Source: Pacificitalea sp040119125 (lineage in GTDB: Bacteria > Pseudomonadota > Alphaproteobacteria > Rhodobacterales > Rhodobacteraceae). Taken from it: 64,000 nt of DNA. Positions 52,236 to 59,797 of this stretch are shown one piece after another; position 1 is the stretch's first letter; the number at the start of each line of letters is the position of its first letter. Both the position numbers and the translations under genes were made by a program. Under the pieces are notes generated by a model that saw nothing but the letters and a program-made list of their open reading frames with translations, was not told the DNA's origin and searched no databases. The DNA lies in the NCBI GenBank assembly GCA_040119125.1, contig JBEDTR010000001.1:310001-374000 (forward strand), read 5' to 3'.

Positions 52236-52315
52236 CTTGACACCCCCGGCACCGCGTCGCAGGTCTATCGGCCAAAGCCATCAGACTTGCGTCAGCGACC
52301 GGAGCCCCCCCCCAG

Positions 52316-53686
52316 ATGTCCATTCCACAATCCGGCGGCGGCCCGATCGAGCGTCACGCCCAGCTTGCCGAATATCTCGCCGAAGGCTGCAAACCGCGCG
52401 ATCAATGGCGCATCGGCACCGAGCATGAGAAATTCGGCTATTGCAAGGACACCCATCTGCCGCTGCCCTATGAGGGCGCGCGGTCGGTGCGCGCGATGCT
52501 GGAAGGTCTGCGCGACCGTTTTGGCTGGGCCCCGGTCGAAGAGGCGGGCAAGATCATCGGGCTGACCAAGGAGGGCGCGAATGTCAGCCTTGAACCCGGT
52601 GGCCAGCTAGAGCTTTCGGGCGCGCCGCTGGAGACCATCCATGAGACCTGCGACGAGGTGAACACCCACCTGCGCGAGGTCAAATCCGTGGCCGACGAGA
52701 TCGGCATCGGGTTCATCGGGCTGGGCGCGGCGCCGGAATGGTCGCATGAGCAGATGAGCATGATGCCCAAGGGCCGCTATCGGCTGATGACCGATTACAT
52801 GGGCCGGGTTGGCACCCACGGCACGCAGATGATGTATCGGACCTGCACGGTGCAGGTGAACCTCGATTTCGGGTCCGAGGCCGATATGGTCCAAAAGATG
52901 CGCGTGGCGCTGGCGTTGCAGCCCGTGGCCACCGCGCTGTTTGCCAATTCGCCCTTCTTTGACGGCAAGCCCAACGGCCATAAAAGCTGGCGCAGCCGGA
53001 TCTGGCGCGGGCTGGATAATGACCGCACCGGGGTGCCGTCCTTTGTGTTCGACGAGGGGTTCGGGTTCGAAGCTTGGGCGGAATATGCGCTCGATGTGCC
53101 GATGTATTTCGTCTATCGCGACGGCAAATATATCGACGCGCTGGGCCAGTCGTTCCGCGATTTCCTGCGGGGCGAACTGCCCGCGCTGCCCGGCGAGACC
53201 CCGACGCTGAGCGATTGGGCCGATCACCTGACGACCCTGTTCCCCGAAGCGCGGCTCAAGAAATTCATCGAAATGCGCGGTGCCGATGGGGGCCCGTGGC
53301 GCAGGCTTTGCGCGCTGCCCGCATTCTGGGTGGGGCTGACCTATGACCAGAGCGCGCTGGATGCCGCGAGCGATCTGATCGCCGGTTGGGATCAGGAGAC
53401 GCGCGAAGAATTGCGCGTGGCGGCGTCGGTCGATGGCTTGCAGGCGCAGGTCGGCGGCATTCGCATGCATGATCTGGCGCGCGAATGCGTGGCCATCGCC
53501 GAGGCTGGGCTAAAGGCGCGCGCGCGTCCCGGTGCCGGTGGGCTGATCCCTGACGAGAGCCATTTCCTGAACGCCCTGCGCGAAAGCATCGAGACCGGCC
53601 GCACCCCGGCGGACGAACTGCTGGATCTGTATCACGGTGAATGGCAGGGCAAGCTGGACCCGATCTACGACGCGTTCAGCTATTGA
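52316..53686 (+). CDS. gshA: Glutamate--cysteine ligase, plant/alphaproteobacterial type
   Basis: A 456-aa ATP-dependent ligase that makes gamma-glutamylcysteine, the first step of glutathione synthesis. Seen: IGTEHEKFGYCKDT near residue 33, EPGGQLELSGAP near 94, MYRTCTVQVNLDFGSE near 178 and NSPFFDGKPNGHKSWRSRIW near 214, all hallmarks of the class shared by plants and alphaproteobacteria. Full length. A strong hairpin follows. Confidence 0.96.
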   Translation: MSIPQSGGGPIERHAQLAEYLAEGCKPRDQWRIGTEHEKFGYCKDTHLPLPYEGARSVRAMLEGLRDRFGWAPVEEAGKIIGLTKEGANVSLEPGGQLELSGAPLETIHETCDEVNTHLREVKSVADEIGIGFIGLGAAPEWSHEQMSMMPKGRYRLMTDYMGRVGTHGTQMMYRTCTVQVNLDFGSEADMVQKMRVALALQPVATALFANSPFFDGKPNGHKSWRSRIWRGLDNDRTGVPSFVFDEGFGFEAWAEYALDVPMYFVYRDGKYIDALGQSFRDFLRGELPALPGETPTLSDWADHLTTLFPEARLKKFIEMRGADGGPWRRLCALPAFWVGLTYDQSALDAASDLIAGWDQETREELRVAASVDGLQAQVGGIRMHDLARECVAIAEAGLKARARPGAGGLIPDESHFLNALRESIETGRTPADELLDLYHGEWQGKLDPIYDAFSY

Positions 53687-53695
53687 GAGACGCCG

Positions 53696-53720
53696 TGGCG
53701 CGCGGTGGGACCGCGCGCCA
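53696..53720. terminator. Hairpin between convergent gshA and DUF805 genes
   Basis: A perfect 11-bp stem, TGGCGCGCGGT/ACCGCGCGCCA, with a GGG loop, centred between the two stop codons. There is no T run. It is very stable and probably serves both transcripts. Confidence 0.6.
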
Positions 53721-53725
53721 GTTCA

Positions 53726-54091
53726 TCACCGCAGCGGATCGGGCCCGAAACGGTTCGGGCCTTCGGTGCCGCGCAGGCAGAAGATCACCAGCAGGGCAAG
53801 CTGCCCGATCATCGGGATCACGCCCAGCAGCAGCCACCACGCCGACATATCCCGGTCATGCAACCGCCGCCCGCCGACACAGATCGACGGCAGCAGGACC
53901 GCCAGTGACCACAGGCTGCTGATCAGGCCTCCGGTAATGCCCATCAGCACAGCGCCTTCGATAAAGCCGAGCAGCAGGCTGACGCCCCATGTGAACAGCG
54001 CGAACCACCATAGTTCCGACCGTGGCGCGCGGCCCGATATTACCACATATTTTTCGAAGCAGGTTTTGACCGCCTCGGTGAAACTCATCAT
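53726..54091 (-). CDS. DUF805 family membrane protein
   Basis: A 121-aa protein with the DUF805 hallmarks: SFTEAVKTCFEKYVVISGRAPRSELWWF at the N-terminus, then GGRRLHDRDMSAWWLLL near residue 75, and about four membrane segments. Function is unknown; distant members sit in phage and stress islands, but the setting here is a core operon. The start at 54091 has CAGGAGAC upstream. It follows plsY by 31 nt on the same strand. Confidence 0.88.
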   Translation of the reverse strand: MMSFTEAVKTCFEKYVVISGRAPRSELWWFALFTWGVSLLLGFIEGAVLMGITGGLISSLWSLAVLLPSICVGGRRLHDRDMSAWWLLLGVIPMIGQLALLVIFCLRGTEGPNRFGPDPLR

Positions 54092-54122
54092 CTCGGGTCT
54101 CCTGTTGTCCCTTCCGGCGGAG

Positions 54123-54749
54123 TCAGGCAGAGGTCTTGGCCCCCTTGTCCGCGCCGATCTTAGGCTCCGTCCCTTGACGCAGCCGGGCAATGTTGGCGGC
54201 GTGGCGCAGATAGATCAACGCCGTTAGCGCCGCGCAGAGCAGCGCCGCATCGCTATGGCCAAAGACAAACACCCACAGCAGTGAGGAGGCCGAGGCCACC
54301 AGCGCGGCGAGCGACGAATAGCGCATCAGCTTGGCCATGATCAGCCAGACCGCGCCGGAGGCCAGCCCGACGGGCCAAGCCAGCACCAGCAGCGTGCCAA
54401 AGAAGGTCGCTACGCCCTTGCCGCCGCGAAAGCCTAGATAGACGGGGTAGAGATGCCCGAGAAACGCGGCAAAACCCGCCAGCTGCGCGGCGTCTTCGCC
54501 CAAGGTGACGCGCCCGATTGCCACCGCGATCCCGGCCTTGCCAGCGTCCAGCAGGAGGGTCAGCAGCGCGGCGAGTTTATTGCCGGTGCGCAGCACATTG
54601 GTGGCGCCGATATTGCCCGATCCGATCTGGCGCAGATCGCCCAATCCGAACAGCCGGGCAATGACGATGCCAAAAGGGATCGCGCCCAGCAGGTAGCCCA
54701 GCACCGCCGTGAGGATAAGCGCAAGGGGCGCGGTTTCGATCAATGGCAT
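54123..54749 (-). CDS. plsY: Acyl-phosphate:glycerol-3-phosphate acyltransferase
   Basis: A 208-aa integral membrane enzyme of the PlsX/PlsY route to lysophosphatidate. The three conserved loops are readable: IGSGNIGATNVLR near residue 42, GHLYPVYLGFRGGKGVATFFG near 97, and a C-terminal RHAANIARLRQGTEPKIG near 183. It lies downstream of pyrB and pyrC in a cluster typical of Rhodobacterales. Confidence 0.94.
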   Translation of the reverse strand: MPLIETAPLALILTAVLGYLLGAIPFGIVIARLFGLGDLRQIGSGNIGATNVLRTGNKLAALLTLLLDAGKAGIAVAIGRVTLGEDAAQLAGFAAFLGHLYPVYLGFRGGKGVATFFGTLLVLAWPVGLASGAVWLIMAKLMRYSSLAALVASASSLLWVFVFGHSDAALLCAALTALIYLRHAANIARLRQGTEPKIGADKGAKTSA

Positions 54750-54810
54750 GGCAGGGCTCCCGGAGCTTCGATTTGCCTGAAATATTCTCGCCCACGGCGT
54801 GGCGCGCAGG

Positions 54811-56097
54811 TCACGCCGCGTAGCGGTCGTAGACGCGATGTCCGCCGACCCATGTGCCGATCACGCGGCCTTCCATGCGCTGCCCGTCAAACGGCGTGTT
54901 TTTGGATTTCGAGCGCAGCGCGAAGCGGTCCAGCACGAAGGGCGCGTCGGGGTCGAACAGCACCAGATCGGCGGGGCCAGTGGTGAGTGTCCCGCCCGAG
55001 AGCCCCAACCGCCGCGCCGGGTTCAGCGACATGGCGCGGAACAGCTGCGGCAGGCTCAGCGCGCCTGCATGGTAGAGCCGCATCGCCGCCGGAAGCAGGG
55101 TTTCCAACCCCACCGCGCCGGAGGCGGCCTCCTCAAACGGCAGGCGTTTGCTTTCTTCGTCCTGTGGCGTGTGCATCGAACAGATCACGTCGATCAGCCC
55201 GGCGGCCACGGCCTCGACCACGGCAAGGCGGTCGTCTTCGTCGCGCAGGGGTGGTTTGACCTTGAAGAAGGTGCGGTAGTCGCCGACGTCGAGCGCGTTG
55301 AGCGTCAGGTGGTGGATCGAGACGCCAGCGGTGACATCGAAACCGTTTTGCCGAGCGCGCTCCAAGGGCGGCAGCGCGCGGGCGGCGGTGATCTGATCGG
55401 CGTGGTAGCGGGCGCCGGTCATTTCGACCAGCGCGATGTCACGGTCCAGCCCCATACGTTCGGCCATGGGCGACACCGATGGCAGGCCGCGCAGGGCCGC
55501 GAATTTCCCCGATGTGGTCGCGGCCCCCGCCGACAGAAGCGGCTCCTGCGGATGGCCGATCACCAGCGCGCCGAGAGACCGCGCATAGGTCAGGCAGCGC
55601 GATAGCACTTTCGTGTCGCGGGTCACGCGGTCGCCGTCGGAAAAGGCCACTGCGCCTGCGTCCTGCAAAAACCCGATCTCGACCATTTCGCGGCCTTCGC
55701 GGGCGCGGGTCAGCGCGGCCATGGCGGCGATGCGGACCGGGCTGGCCTCCGCCCCGCGGCGCAGGGCGAATTCCAGCACTTCGGGGCTGTCGATGGTGGG
55801 CACGGTATCGGCGCGGGTGACCATGGTGGTCACGCCCCCGGCGGCGGCGGCCAGCCCAGCGGAGCGGAAGCTTTCCTTATGCCGCTCGCCCGGCTCACCG
55901 ATTTTTACGCCGATATCGACAATGCCGGGGGCAAGGCATTTGCCGTTGCAGTCGATGATGTCCGCGCCTTCGGGGGTGGGGGCTTCCTGATCTTCGATCA
56001 GCGCGTCGATCTGGCCGTCGCGGACCACCAGATGACCGGTTTTCTCGCCCGTGCTCTCGGGATCGATCAGGCGGGCATTGCGGAACACCGTGAGCAT
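54811..56097 (-). CDS. pyrC: Dihydroorotase-like protein lacking metal ligands (pseudo-DHOase)
   Basis: A 428-aa amidohydrolase-fold protein, clearly related to class I dihydroorotase in length and order. The metal-binding D-x-H-x-H motif reads DIGVKIGEPG, with both histidines gone, near residue 59. The C-terminal DHAPH motif reads SMHTPQDEESK near 305, with the Asp gone. Catalysis is therefore unlikely. In several bacteria an inactive DHOase (PyrX/PyrC') is a structural partner of aspartate transcarbamoylase, and pyrB lies just upstream here, so that role is inferred. An active dihydroorotase should be encoded elsewhere. Databases usually call this pyrC. Confidence 0.85.
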   Translation of the reverse strand: MLTVFRNARLIDPESTGEKTGHLVVRDGQIDALIEDQEAPTPEGADIIDCNGKCLAPGIVDIGVKIGEPGERHKESFRSAGLAAAAGGVTTMVTRADTVPTIDSPEVLEFALRRGAEASPVRIAAMAALTRAREGREMVEIGFLQDAGAVAFSDGDRVTRDTKVLSRCLTYARSLGALVIGHPQEPLLSAGAATTSGKFAALRGLPSVSPMAERMGLDRDIALVEMTGARYHADQITAARALPPLERARQNGFDVTAGVSIHHLTLNALDVGDYRTFFKVKPPLRDEDDRLAVVEAVAAGLIDVICSMHTPQDEESKRLPFEEAASGAVGLETLLPAAMRLYHAGALSLPQLFRAMSLNPARRLGLSGGTLTTGPADLVLFDPDAPFVLDRFALRSKSKNTPFDGQRMEGRVIGTWVGGHRVYDRYAA

Positions 56098-56211
56098 GGA
56101 GGGGCCTTCATCGTCGGGAACAGTCGTGTGTTCCTTAACGCATGGGGCGGGTCGAACGGAAGGTGTCTTGGCGGGGAAGCGCTCGATCAAGGGCCGGATC
56201 AGGGGGCTGGG

Positions 56212-56841
56212 TCAGAGCGCCGCCCAGATCAGCAGAAGCAGCACGACGACCACCGCCAACCCGATCAGGATCGTCTTGCGCGGGGTGCCGGTCTGCACCA
56301 CGGGGGCGGTGCCGGGGGGCGGGGTTTCAGCGGCCTCGCTCGCGGCGGCGCTGTGCAGAGCAGGGCCAGCAGGGGCGGCGCGCTCCACCGGGTAGGCTCC
56401 GACAAAGCGCAGCGGCGCGGTGGGGGCGAAGGTGCCGCTGCCGCCTTCGACGGCGCGCGGGGTGATCAGGACCAGCCCGCCGATCAGCGCGTTCAGACGG
56501 CTGCGATCCTCGCTCAGGCTGTCGGGCTGCACGCCGAGACCTTCGGTCAGGTAATTGGTCAGGCCAAGCCCGGCGACTCGATCAGCGGGAAACACATCGA
56601 CATAGGCCGGATCAAGCGGCCCGTCCCAGCCAAGCGCCTCTGGCAAGGGCCAGTCTTCGGTTACGGGGGAGTTGTCCGTGTCCCCATGCGGCGCGTCGGT
56701 CGCCGTCTCGATCGGCACGTCGGTCGGGGCGCTATAGGGGCCCAACGCTTCGGCGGGCAGGTCGAGGGTAAAGACCCAGACCGGGTTCTGCGTCAGATGT
56801 GGCGAAACCCGGAGCAGATCAGGGCGGGATGCATCGGTCAT
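56212..56841 (-). CDS. Tail-anchored protein of unknown function in the pyr cluster
   Basis: A 209-aa protein. About 150 soluble residues (LRVSPHLTQNPVWVFTLDLPAEAL; TEGLGVQPDSLSEDRSRLNALIGGLVLITPRA) are followed by an Ala/Pro-rich linker and a single C-terminal membrane helix ending the protein (ILIGLAVVVVLLLLIWAAL). The N-terminus is therefore cytoplasmic and the protein is membrane-tethered by its tail. It lies between pyrB and the PyrC-like gene with GAGGA before the ATG at 56841. I do not recognise a family. Confidence 0.65.
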   Translation of the reverse strand: MTDASRPDLLRVSPHLTQNPVWVFTLDLPAEALGPYSAPTDVPIETATDAPHGDTDNSPVTEDWPLPEALGWDGPLDPAYVDVFPADRVAGLGLTNYLTEGLGVQPDSLSEDRSRLNALIGGLVLITPRAVEGGSGTFAPTAPLRFVGAYPVERAAPAGPALHSAAASEAAETPPPGTAPVVQTGTPRKTILIGLAVVVVLLLLIWAAL

Positions 56842-57166
56842 GGCGGTCCTCTTTGCACGGCTGGCTGTTGCGCCCCAACGCGCCGGGGCGGCGAAGGGTC
56901 CGGGCAAAGGCATGGGCGCTGAGGTGGGGCGGTTGCCTCTGGCGCGCCTTCGGGCGCCCCGGTGCCGTGGTCCACTAGCGCATCGGGAGCCTGCCCGTGG
57001 GGTGGCGCTGCTCCGGTTGGGCGGGTGTGGTTTATGGTGGAGGGTGCCTCAAGGGGCTGGGGTCAGCGAGAGGTCCGGGAGCGCCAGCCCGTGGGGACGG
57101 GCAGGCGCTGGCCCGCGCGGCTTCGCCTTGTTCGCGGGCGGGGGTGTTTGGTGTAACGGGCGGAAT
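56842..57166. other. Intergenic region holding repeat copy 2
   Basis: This 325-nt gap between pyrB and the tail-anchored gene, within the same transcription direction, is mostly the repeat element. It is large for an operon gap, so the pyrB transcript may end or be processed here. Confidence 0.65.
56976..57145 (-). repeat. Dispersed intergenic repeat, copy 2 (inverted)
   Basis: The reverse complement matches 38691-38860 box by box: the CGAACAAGGCGAAGCCGCGC segment, the TGCCCGT-CCCC-ACGGG hairpin, CGCTGACC, CACCATAAA and GCAGCGCCACCCCACGGGCAGGCT-type boxes. The spacing is similar and identity is high in the boxes. It has a single module, in contrast to the one and a half in copy 1. Confidence 0.8.
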
Positions 57167-58117
57167 TCAGGCGAATTGCGCGGGCTCGGCGTTGCGCTGA
57201 TTGCGGGCCAGCAGGTCCATTGCGGCCATGCGCACCGCGACGCCCATTTCCACCTGTTCCTGAATGACCGAGCGGTTGATGTCATCGGCGATGGTGCCGT
57301 CGATCTCGACCCCGCGGTTCATGGGGCCGGGGTGCATGACGATGGCATCGGGTTTGGCGCAGGCGAGCTTCTCCGCATCCAGCCCGTAGCGGTGGTAATA
57401 TTCGCGCTCCGAGGGGATGAAGCCGCCGTCCATCCGCTCCTTTTGCAGGCGCAGCATCATCACCACGTCGCAATCGGCCAGACCTTCGCGCATGTCGTCA
57501 TAGACCTCGACGCCCCAGTCATGGATGCCCGAGGGCATCAGCGTCGGCGGGCCGACCAGCCGCACGCGGTTTTCCATCCGGCCCAGCAGCATGATGTTGG
57601 ACCGCGCGACCCGGCTATGGGCGATATCCCCGCAGATCGCGATGTTGAGCCGGTGCAGACGGCCCTTGGCGCGACGGATGGTGAGCGCGTCGAGCAGCGC
57701 CTGCGTCGGGTGTTCATGACGGCCATCACCGGCGTTGAGCACGGCGCAATTCACCTTCTGCGCCAGCAGGTCGACCGCGCCGGAATGGGGGTGACGCACG
57801 ACCAGCAGATCGGGATGCATGGCGTTCAGTGTCAGGGCGGTATCGACCAGCGTTTCGCCCTTTTTGATGGAACTGGCCTGCATCTGCATGTTCATGACAT
57901 CGGCGCCCAGACGCTTGCCCGCGATCTCGAAACTCGCCTGCGTGCGGGTCGAGTTTTCGAAGAACATGTTGATCTGGGTCAGCCCCTTCAGCGCATCGGA
58001 ATGCTTATGCGGCTGGCGGTTCAGATCGACATAGCGGTCGGCGAGGTCGAGCAGGGTCGTGATCTCGGTCGGGTGCAGCGGCTCGATCCCCAGCAGGTGC
58101 CGGTGGCGGAAGGTCAT
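57167..58117 (-). CDS. pyrB: Aspartate carbamoyltransferase catalytic subunit
   Basis: A 316-aa enzyme of pyrimidine synthesis joining carbamoyl phosphate and aspartate. The carbamoyl-phosphate motif FENSTRTQASFE is near residue 53, NAGDGRHEHPTQALLDAL near 127, and the aspartate-binding loops RLQKERMDGG and MHPGPMNRGVEID follow. No pyrI regulatory gene is nearby; the PyrC-like pseudoenzyme downstream probably takes the structural role. The start at 58117 has GGAGAT upstream; the frame is open far upstream but featureless. Confidence 0.96.
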   Translation of the reverse strand: MTFRHRHLLGIEPLHPTEITTLLDLADRYVDLNRQPHKHSDALKGLTQINMFFENSTRTQASFEIAGKRLGADVMNMQMQASSIKKGETLVDTALTLNAMHPDLLVVRHPHSGAVDLLAQKVNCAVLNAGDGRHEHPTQALLDALTIRRAKGRLHRLNIAICGDIAHSRVARSNIMLLGRMENRVRLVGPPTLMPSGIHDWGVEVYDDMREGLADCDVVMMLRLQKERMDGGFIPSEREYYHRYGLDAEKLACAKPDAIVMHPGPMNRGVEIDGTIADDINRSVIQEQVEMGVAVRMAAMDLLARNQRNAEPAQFA

Positions 58118-58246
58118 GGGCGGGATCTCCGGGTCATGGGTGCTGGCGGCGTTATAGGGCGGGGGAGGGCGCGGGGTAAAGCGGTGCAAGCCCCGCTGGG
58201 CGGCTAGGCGTTGTGGCCGGGCGCGGGGCAGCGTAGCTTGGCCGCG

Positions 58247-59134
58247 ATGAGTCTCGCGATCGATCAGATGGATTTTCACACCGCCCGCGCCCTGCTGGAA
58301 TGGCAGGTCGAATTGGGCGTGCTGGATGCTGTGGGCGAAACGCCGGTGGACCGCTATGCGGCCTCGGCCGAGGCGCTGGCACAGCAGGCGGCGCGGCAGG
58401 CCGAACGTCAGGCGGGGCAGCCGGGCCAATCCAACACGCAAGCAGGTGGGCAAAAGGGCCGCGAAGCCGGGACCCGTGCCAAACCGGGGCGCGCGCCGGG
58501 ACCGCCGCTCACGCCGAAAGGCCCCGACACCGCGCTGCTGGCCGAACAGGCCGCGCAGGCCGCGGGGGATCTGGCGGCGCTGGCCGCCGCGCAGGAAGGT
58601 TTCGACCATTGCGATCTGAAGCGGGGCGCGCGCAGTTTTGTCTTTGCCGATGGGCGACCTGAAGCACGGGTGATGATCATCGGGGAATCCCCCGGCGCGG
58701 AGGAAGACCGCGCAGGCCGGCCCTTTGTCGGGCAGGCGGGGCGGATGCTGGACCGGATGTTCGCGGCGATCGGGCTGACCCGCGACGCGGCGGATGCGGA
58801 GCAGGCGTTCTATGTTTGCAATGTGCTGCCGTGGCGCCCGCCGCAGAACCGCGATCCGCAGGCGGCGGAGGTCGCGATGATGCTGCCCTTCGTCAAGCGT
58901 CACATCGCGCTGGTCGATCCCGATTTGCTGGTGCTGATGGGCAATCACCCCTGTGGCGCGCTGCTGGGCAAACGGGGCATCACCCGGCTGCGCGGCCAAT
59001 GGGCGGAGGTCGAAGGCCGACCCGCCCTGCCGATGTTCCACCCGGCCTATCTGCTGCGCAACCCGGACCTGAAACGCGAGGCTTGGGCGGATCTGCTGAA
59101 CCTGCAGGCGCGGCTGCGCGACAAGAAAGGCTGA
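58247..59134 (+). CDS. Family 4-like uracil-DNA glycosylase without a full Fe-S ligand set
   Basis: A 295-aa DNA repair enzyme. Residues 1-115 are a helical Ala/Gln-rich region not found in short family 4 enzymes. The glycosylase core has IIGESPGAEEDRAGRPFVGQAGRMLDRM near 143, NVLPWRPPQNRDPQ near 192 and MFHPAYLLRNP near 262. Of the four cysteines that hold the 4Fe-4S cluster in family 4 enzymes, only one (in DHCDLK) is evident. The partner positions read Phe, Trp and Met, so the cluster is probably absent. The catalytic motif has GESPG where GEAPG is usual. Confidence 0.85.
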   Translation: MSLAIDQMDFHTARALLEWQVELGVLDAVGETPVDRYAASAEALAQQAARQAERQAGQPGQSNTQAGGQKGREAGTRAKPGRAPGPPLTPKGPDTALLAEQAAQAAGDLAALAAAQEGFDHCDLKRGARSFVFADGRPEARVMIIGESPGAEEDRAGRPFVGQAGRMLDRMFAAIGLTRDAADAEQAFYVCNVLPWRPPQNRDPQAAEVAMMLPFVKRHIALVDPDLLVLMGNHPCGALLGKRGITRLRGQWAEVEGRPALPMFHPAYLLRNPDLKREAWADLLNLQARLRDKKG

Positions 59135-59137
59135 GCC

Positions 59138-59680
59138 ATGGCGCGGATTGACGAGAGCCGGGATTTCGTGCCGGTGCGGATCGCGGTGCTGACGGTCTCG
59201 GACAGCCGCAGTGCCGCCGAGGACCGCTCCGGCGATACGCTGGTGGAGCGGCTGACCGGCGCGGGGCATCAATTGGCCGCGCGGATGATCCTGCCCGATG
59301 AGCGCACCCAGATCGCCGATCAACTGCGCGCGTGGTGCGCCGACCCGGAGATCGATGTGATCCTGTCCACCGGCGGCACCGGCCTGACGGGCCGCGATGT
59401 CACCGTCGAGGCGCATCGCGATGTCTATGAAAAGGAGATCGAGGCCTTCGGCACGGTCTTCACGCTGGTCTCCATGCAAAAAATCGGCACATCGGCGGTG
59501 CAGAGCCGGGCCACGGGCGGGGTCGCGCTGGGCACATATCTGTTCGCGCTGCCGGGCAGTCCGGGCGCCTGCCGTGATGCGTGGGACGAGATTTTGGTCG
59601 CGCAACTCGACTATCGGCACCGGCCTTGCAATTTCGTCGAAATTTTTCCGCGTCTGGACGAACATCTGCGACGGAAATAG
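59138..59680 (+). CDS. moaB: Molybdenum cofactor biosynthesis protein MoaB
   Basis: A 180-aa MoaB/MogA-type protein acting in adenylylation of molybdopterin. Seen: the N-terminal RIAVLTVSDSRSAAEDRSGD near residue 14, the STGGTGLTGRDVT motif near 83 and a C-terminal LFALPGSPGACRDAWDEIL. The start follows the glycosylase stop by 3 nt with GAAAGG in front, so the two genes are likely co-transcribed though unrelated in function. Confidence 0.93.
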   Translation: MARIDESRDFVPVRIAVLTVSDSRSAAEDRSGDTLVERLTGAGHQLAARMILPDERTQIADQLRAWCADPEIDVILSTGGTGLTGRDVTVEAHRDVYEKEIEAFGTVFTLVSMQKIGTSAVQSRATGGVALGTYLFALPGSPGACRDAWDEILVAQLDYRHRPCNFVEIFPRLDEHLRRK

Positions 59681-59797
59681 GCGGCGCTGTCGTATATTGG
59701 GCGAACGGGTCAATTGCGTGGCGCGCGTCACGCGGTTGTGGCTTGTCCGGGGGCGGGCGGCGCGTGACGCTTGCCGCAATCATTACGGGATGACTGC

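Noticed and set aside
58118..59779. Upstream extension of pyrB giving an 870-residue protein
   Set aside because: The extra region is antisense to the uracil-DNA glycosylase and moaB genes; PyrB homology begins at 58117 with a ribosome binding site.
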